Positions 6,339 through 9,517 of a stretch of DNA of 9,517 nucleotides are shown piece after piece. The stretch is taken from the NCBI GenBank assembly GCA_934546725.1, contig CAKTED010000045.1, positions 1 to 9,517 of the forward strand, given 5' to 3'. Below the pieces are notes generated by a model. It was not told where the DNA came from. It saw only the letters and a list, made by a program, of their open reading frames with translations, and made no database searches. Origin of the DNA: an uncultured Oscillospiraceae bacterium. GTDB taxonomy: Bacteria > Bacillota > Clostridia > Oscillospirales > Oscillospiraceae. How positions within the stretch are numbered: the first letter of the stretch is position 1; every line of letters starts with the position of its first letter. A program made the translations under genes and the position numbers.

Positions 6339-6345
6339 AATCCCA

Positions 6346-8559
6346 TTGAACATACTCACCCTTATAAGCGGCGGCGACATCGGCGGCGCCAAAACGCACG
6401 TTCTCACGCTGCTGCGTGAGCTTACGCGCACGGAGCGCGTCTGCCTCGTATGCTTTACGGAGGGCGAATTTTCCGCCGACGCGCGCGCCATGGGCATAGA
6501 CACGCGCGTTATTTCAACGCACAGCATCCTCTCCGACCTCAAAGAGCTCAAAGCGCTCGCGGCAAGTGAAAGCTTTGATATTATCCACAGCCACGGCGCT
6601 CGCGGCAACTTCATGGCGGCGCTTCTCGGGCGCAGTCTCCGCGTTCCGCTGCTCACTACCGTTCACAGCGACCCGAAGCTGGATTACATGGGCCGCCCGC
6701 TCGCGCGCATTACCTACGGCCTCATAAACAGGCTCGCCCTCCGGCGCATGGACTATCTCACGGGCGTTTCCGCCTCCATGACGGAGCTGCTCATATCGCG
6801 CGGCTTCGAGCCGGACAGGCTCTTCACGATCTACAACGGCGTTGACATGGCCATCCCCGCCGAGCTGCCCACGCGCGCGGAATTTTACGCCGCGCACGGA
6901 GTGGCCTTTCCCGAGGACAGCATAAACGTCGGCATAGCGGCGCGGCTCAACCCCGTCAAGGATATGGCCACGCTCATCCGCGGCTTTGCCGAGGCGGCGA
7001 AGGCCTCGCCCCATCTGCGGCTGATGATAGCGGGCGAGGGGCCGGAGGAGGAAAATCTGCGCGCGCTGGCAAATGACCTCGGCGTTTCGGATAAGGTCGC
7101 CTTTCTCGGCTGGATAAACGATACGGACGCGTTTTATTCCGTCCTTGACATAAATACGCTCACGAGCGTTTCCGAGACCTTCCCCTACGCGCTCACGGAG
7201 GGCGCGCGCTATACGCTCGCCACGGTAAGCTCCCGCGTGGGCGGCGTGCCCGCGCTCATAGATTCCGGCGTGAACGGCCTGCTCTTCGAGCCGGGCGACT
7301 GGCAGGCTCTGGGAAAATGCCTGACGCTGCTTGCAAATAACGGGGGCATACGCCGCATAATGGCCGAACGCCTGCACGAAAAGGTCCGCGCGGAGTTTTC
7401 GCTCGAGGCCACATGCCGCACGCAGCTGGAGATATACTCCACCATTCTGCGCCGGAGCGGCGGAGCGCAGCGCAAAAACGTTCTCATCTGCGGCGCCTAC
7501 GGGCGCGGAAACAGCGGGGACGAGGCCATTTTGCAGTCCATCATAAACGAGGTCCGGCAGGTTTCGCCGGACGCCGTTATCACGGCTCTTTCAAAGAACC
7601 CGAGGGAAACGCGCTACTACCACCGCGTGCGCTCCGTATACGCCTTCAACTTCTTCTCCTTTTCTCGCCTGTGCCGGAGCGCCGACCTTTACATAAACGG
7701 CGGCGGCAGCCTTATTCAGGACGTTACGAGCCGCCGCTCACTGTGGTTTTACCTTTTCACTCTGCGCTGCGCAAGGCGGCGCGGCGTGCCGACGGTGATG
7801 TACGGCTGCGGCATCGGCCCCGTCATGCGCGACTATAACCGCCGCCTCGCCGGAAAAACGATAGACTCCTGCGTGGATTTCATAACTCTGCGCGAGGACA
7901 GCTCCCTCGCGGAGCTGGAGGCCATGGGCGTCCACCGGCCGGATATCCGCCTTGCCGCCGATCCGTCGCTGCTGCTGCCCGCCGCGCCCGAGGCCGCCGT
8001 GAACAGCCTGATGCTCACGGCGGGGCTTGACCCGAAGGGCAAATACATCGGCTTCGCGCTCAGGCACTGGGAGGGCTTTTCGTCCCACGGTGCGGATTTC
8101 GCGGCGGCGGCAGACTTTGCTTACGAAAAATACGGGCTCACGCCCGTTTTCATCCCGATAAACCATCTCAAGGATGTTGCCGCGGGCGAGGAGGTGGCGC
8201 GCCTTGTAAAAGCGCCGCACTTCGTGCTCGAGTCCGCGCCGGACTCCGCGCTGACCATCGGGCTCATGTCCCGCATGAGCGCCGTTGTCTCCATGCGGCT
8301 GCACGGGCTCATATTCTCCGCCGGTCACGGCGTCCCGCTCGTGGGCGTTGTCTATGATCCGAAGGTGAGCGCGTTTCTGAAATATCTTGGCATCGAGCAC
8401 TACGTCGGGCTGGACGAGATGAGCGGCGAGGCGCTCGCGCGGCTCATCTCCGCCGCCGTGGACAGCTTCTCCCCCGAGGTGCGCGAGACCGCCGTGGCGC
8501 GGCTCGTCGAGCTTGAAAAGGTGAACCGCGAGGTTCTTGCCGAGCTGCTCGAGCGCTGA
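6346..8559 (+). CDS. csaB: GT4 glycosyltransferase fused to CsaB-type polysaccharide pyruvyl transferase
   Basis: A 737-residue bifunctional cell-envelope enzyme. Residues about 1-370 are a GT-B fold, GT4-family glycosyltransferase: N-terminal GGDIGGAKTHV, HSHG (81-84), YNGVD (163-167), ARLNPVKD, AGEGP, and the catalytic EX7E pair E277/E285 in SETFPYALTEGA. A short linker leads to a CsaB-like pyruvyl transferase from about 377. It shows LICGAYGRGNSGDEAIL, INGGGSLIQD, YGCGIGP and the C-terminal MRLHGLIFSAGHGVPLVGV histidine motif. In known systems CsaB adds ketal pyruvate to secondary cell-wall polymers, which then bind SLH-domain surface proteins. The glycosyltransferase half probably adds a sugar to the same polymer or its lipid-linked precursor (inference). 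No SLH gene is in the window. The frame is continuous, with a TTG start set by GGAGGT. The gene is monocistronic as far as seen, divergent from the DUF4330 operon. Confidence 0.92.
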   Translation: MNILTLISGGDIGGAKTHVLTLLRELTRTERVCLVCFTEGEFSADARAMGIDTRVISTHSILSDLKELKALAASESFDIIHSHGARGNFMAALLGRSLRVPLLTTVHSDPKLDYMGRPLARITYGLINRLALRRMDYLTGVSASMTELLISRGFEPDRLFTIYNGVDMAIPAELPTRAEFYAAHGVAFPEDSINVGIAARLNPVKDMATLIRGFAEAAKASPHLRLMIAGEGPEEENLRALANDLGVSDKVAFLGWINDTDAFYSVLDINTLTSVSETFPYALTEGARYTLATVSSRVGGVPALIDSGVNGLLFEPGDWQALGKCLTLLANNGGIRRIMAERLHEKVRAEFSLEATCRTQLEIYSTILRRSGGAQRKNVLICGAYGRGNSGDEAILQSIINEVRQVSPDAVITALSKNPRETRYYHRVRSVYAFNFFSFSRLCRSADLYINGGGSLIQDVTSRRSLWFYLFTLRCARRRGVPTVMYGCGIGPVMRDYNRRLAGKTIDSCVDFITLREDSSLAELEAMGVHRPDIRLAADPSLLLPAAPEAAVNSLMLTAGLDPKGKYIGFALRHWEGFSSHGADFAAAADFAYEKYGLTPVFIPINHLKDVAAGEEVARLVKAPHFVLESAPDSALTIGLMSRMSAVVSMRLHGLIFSAGHGVPLVGVVYDPKVSAFLKYLGIEHYVGLDEMSGEALARLISAAVDSFSPEVRETAVARLVELEKVNREVLAELLER

Positions 8560-8566
8560 ATATATA

Positions 8567-8592
8567 TCGCAGAAATGCAAGCATTTCTGCGA
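8567..8592. repeat. Perfect hairpin just after the GT4-CsaB gene
   Basis: TCGCAGAAATGC (8567-8578) and GCATTTCTGCGA (8581-8592) form a 12-bp perfect inverted repeat with an AA centre, seven bases after the stop codon. No T-tract follows, so it is not a classical intrinsic terminator. It could still protect the mRNA 3' end. With the following AAGGGG it belongs to the repeat seen at 1456-1486. Confidence 0.75.
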
Positions 8593-8600
8593 AGGGGATG

Positions 8601-8644
8601 CAGCCCGACGCGCGCACTCGCTTTGCTCGCACACTTGCGGGCTG
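8601..8644. repeat. Stem-loop with CAGCCCG/CGGGCTG arms
   Basis: CAGCCCG (8601-8607) pairs with CGGGCTG (8638-8644) around a 30-base GC-rich loop. It immediately follows the first hairpin and appears to be part of the same repeat array. Confidence 0.55.
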
Positions 8645-8651
8645 AGAAGAG

Positions 8652-8682
8652 TTTTTTCCGAGGTACACGCCCCCGGAAAAAA
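8652..8682. repeat. Stem-loop with TTTTTTCCG/CGGAAAAAA arms
   Basis: Nine-base arms TTTTTTCCG (8652-8660) and CGGAAAAAA (8674-8682) flank a 13-base loop. The A/T tract is inside the stem rather than after it, so a canonical terminator on either strand is doubtful. Third hairpin in the array between the GT4-CsaB and YifB genes. Confidence 0.55.
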
Positions 8683-8697
8683 CGGGATCTGACTTTA

Positions 8698-8721
8698 TTC
8701 CGTCATCTGCGGATGACGGAA
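8698..8721. repeat. Perfect hairpin TTCCGTCATC-TGCG-GATGACGGAA
   Basis: A 10-bp perfect stem with a TGCG loop. The arm GATGACGGA resembles the outer ends of the palindromic repeats at 5798-5946 and 6040-6235, so it may be a minimal relative of that family. It lies 43 bp ahead of the -35 box of the YifB promoter. Confidence 0.65.
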
Positions 8722-8763
8722 CTCTGTGAGACTGTTGCGCTGTAAACATTGCAGATACCGCTT

Positions 8764-8792
8764 TTTACAGACCAATACGTTCTCGATAAAAT
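8764..8792 (+). promoter_or_regulatory. Promoter of the YifB gene, with inverted repeat over the -10
   Basis: TTTACA (8764-8769) and TAAAAT (8787-8792) are separated by exactly 17 bp, a good sigma-A promoter about 30 bp ahead of the start codon's ribosome binding site. An 8-bp inverted repeat, CGATAAAA (8784-8791) and TTTTATCG (8796-8803), covers the -10 and the likely start point. It could be an operator or a hairpin at the mRNA 5' end. Confidence 0.65.
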
Positions 8793-8829
8793 AATTTTTA
8801 TCGCGGAGCTGTTTACAGGAGGCATATGA

Positions 8830-9517
8830 ATGTTCCAGTCCGTTCGTTCCTTCGGCGTTCACGGAATACGCGGCTACGGCGTTACGGTCGAGTGCTTCGT
8901 TTCCACGGGGCTGCCGAATTTTGAAATAGTCGGCCTTGGCGACACCGCCGTCAAGGAGGCGCGCGAGCGCGTCCGCGCGGCGATAAAGACCTGCGGCTTT
9001 TCGTTCCCGGCGGGGCACATAACCGTGAATCTCGCCCCGGCGGACACGAAAAAGGGCGGCACGGTCTACGATCTGCCGGTCCTGCTGGGCATCCTTGCCG
9101 CCACGGAGAGCATCGACCCGCTCCCGGCGGACGCGGCATTTTTCGGCGAACTGTCCCTTTCCGGCGAGGTCCACGCCGTTACGGGCGCGCTGCCGATGGC
9201 GCTTGCCGCCGAGCGCGAGGGCATCAAAAAGCTTTTCGTCCCCTCGGCTAACGCCGCCGAGGCCGCCTTTGCCGAGGGCGTGACGGTCTACCCCGTGGCG
9301 CACCTTTCGCAGCTGATGGCGCATCTCTGCGGCGAGGAGCGCATACAGCCCGCCGAGGCCCCGGAATTTTCCGGGAAATACGCGGGCGCGCTGGACTTTG
9401 CCGACGTGAAGGGGCAGGAAAACGTCAAGCGCGCGCTCGAGATCTGCGCCGCAGGCTCTCATAATCTGCTCATGAGCGGCCCTCCCGGCACGGGCACAAG
9501 CATGCTCGCACGCCGCC
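8830..9517 (+). CDS. YifB/ComM family Mg-chelatase-like AAA+ ATPase (C-terminus cut by window edge)
   Basis: The first 229 codons of a YifB-family protein are present (family length is usually about 500). The N-terminal ChlI-type domain (residues 1-175) shows the signatures FGVHGIRGYGVTVE, STGLPNFEIVGLGDTAVKEARERVRAAI, ITVNLAPADTKKGG, YDLPVLLGIL and GELSLSGEVHAV. The ATPase domain begins near 188 (DFADVKGQENVKRALEIAA-like). Proteobacterial ComM is a branch-migration helicase in natural transformation; the clostridial role is less clear. The Walker A loop reads GPPGTGTS (217-224), with Thr223 in place of the invariant lysine (codon ACA at 9496-9498). Unless this is a sequencing error, ATP binding should be impaired. 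The ATG at 8830-8832 has AGGAGG (8817-8822) seven bases upstream; an out-of-frame ATG at 8826 is ignored. Confidence 0.95.
   Translation, partial: MFQSVRSFGVHGIRGYGVTVECFVSTGLPNFEIVGLGDTAVKEARERVRAAIKTCGFSFPAGHITVNLAPADTKKGGTVYDLPVLLGILAATESIDPLPADAAFFGELSLSGEVHAVTGALPMALAAEREGIKKLFVPSANAAEAAFAEGVTVYPVAHLSQLMAHLCGEERIQPAEAPEFSGKYAGALDFADVKGQENVKRALEICAAGSHNLLMSGPPGTGTSMLARR

Larger units (their letters stand above)
5632..6345. other. 714-bp divergent intergenic region
   Basis: This is the gap between the leftward DUF4330 operon and the rightward GT4-CsaB gene. It holds the operon promoter (5712-5740), the two palindromic repeat units (5763-5974 and 6005-6263) and an 82-bp stretch ahead of the GT4-CsaB gene. 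I see no convincing promoter for GT4-CsaB in that stretch; only a small GGGC-AAAG-GCCC-type stem and the ribosome binding site are clear. No RNA gene or protein-coding gene is supported in this region. Confidence 0.8.

Noticed and set aside
6331..6345. ATG at 6331 as the start of the GT4-CsaB gene
   Set aside because: This ATG overlaps the GGAGGT ribosome binding site, and the extra five residues do not belong to the usual GT4 start. TTG at 6346 is correctly spaced.
5789..6656. Minus-strand open frames across the repeat units and the start of the GT4-CsaB gene
   Set aside because: They read through palindromic repeats shared by both units and antisense to a real gene. There is no ribosome binding site or family similarity.
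6514..8634. Long minus-strand frames inside the GT4-CsaB gene (for example 6514-7377 and 7738-8634)
   Set aside because: They are shadows of the GC-rich plus-strand gene. Their composition is rich in Arg, Ala and His, with no domain recognised.
8652..8682. Rho-independent terminator after the GT4-CsaB gene
   Set aside because: The A/T tract lies within the stem, and no U-run follows the GC part on either strand. It is kept only as a hairpin in a repeat array.

Overview
The window looks like chromosomal DNA from a GC-rich member of the Clostridia, most likely an Oscillospiraceae/Ruminococcaceae-type gut Firmicute. This is an inference from several things: strong AGGAGG-type ribosome binding sites, the rpmG-secE-nusG order, a YgiQ-type radical SAM protein, a C_GCAxxG_C_C redox protein, DUF4330, a CsaB pyruvyl transferase, and palindromic intergenic repeats of a kind I associate with that group. 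No rRNA, tRNA, CRISPR array, transposase or phage gene was seen.

Layout. (1) Positions 1-1007, minus strand: a promoter (978-1007), a roughly 90-nt structured leader, rpmG (L33), secE and the first 138 codons of nusG. This is the usual ribosome/translocon/transcription-factor cluster. (2) Positions 1032-5740, minus strand: five tightly packed genes that look like one operon from a promoter at 5712-5740. In transcription order they are a DUF4330 single-pass membrane protein, a histidine phosphatase-GNAT fusion, a YgiQ-family radical SAM protein, a small tail-anchored protein with an RNxxxH (HEPN-like) motif, and a cysteine-rich C_GCAxxG_C_C protein. The first three are joined by GTGA stop/start overlaps. 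(3) Positions 5632-6345: a 714-bp divergent intergenic region largely filled by two related palindromic repeat units. (4) Positions 6346-8559, plus strand: a GT4 glycosyltransferase fused to a CsaB-type polysaccharide pyruvyl transferase, starting at TTG. (5) Positions 8560-8829: a run of four hairpins, then a good promoter with an inverted repeat over its -10. (6) Positions 8830-9517, plus strand: the N-terminal part of a YifB/ComM-family AAA+ ATPase, running off the window.

How the genes fit together: rpmG-secE-nusG is housekeeping. The fused GT4-CsaB probably builds and pyruvylates a cell-wall polymer of the kind that anchors SLH-domain surface proteins. The five-gene operon has no obvious single pathway.

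The points most worth a second look are the substituted Walker A lysine in the YifB protein (GPPGTGTS, from an ACA codon), the two domain fusions, the tail-anchored HEPN-like protein, and the repeat families. I did not find convincing evidence for a wholly new multi-gene system; most genes belong to known families.
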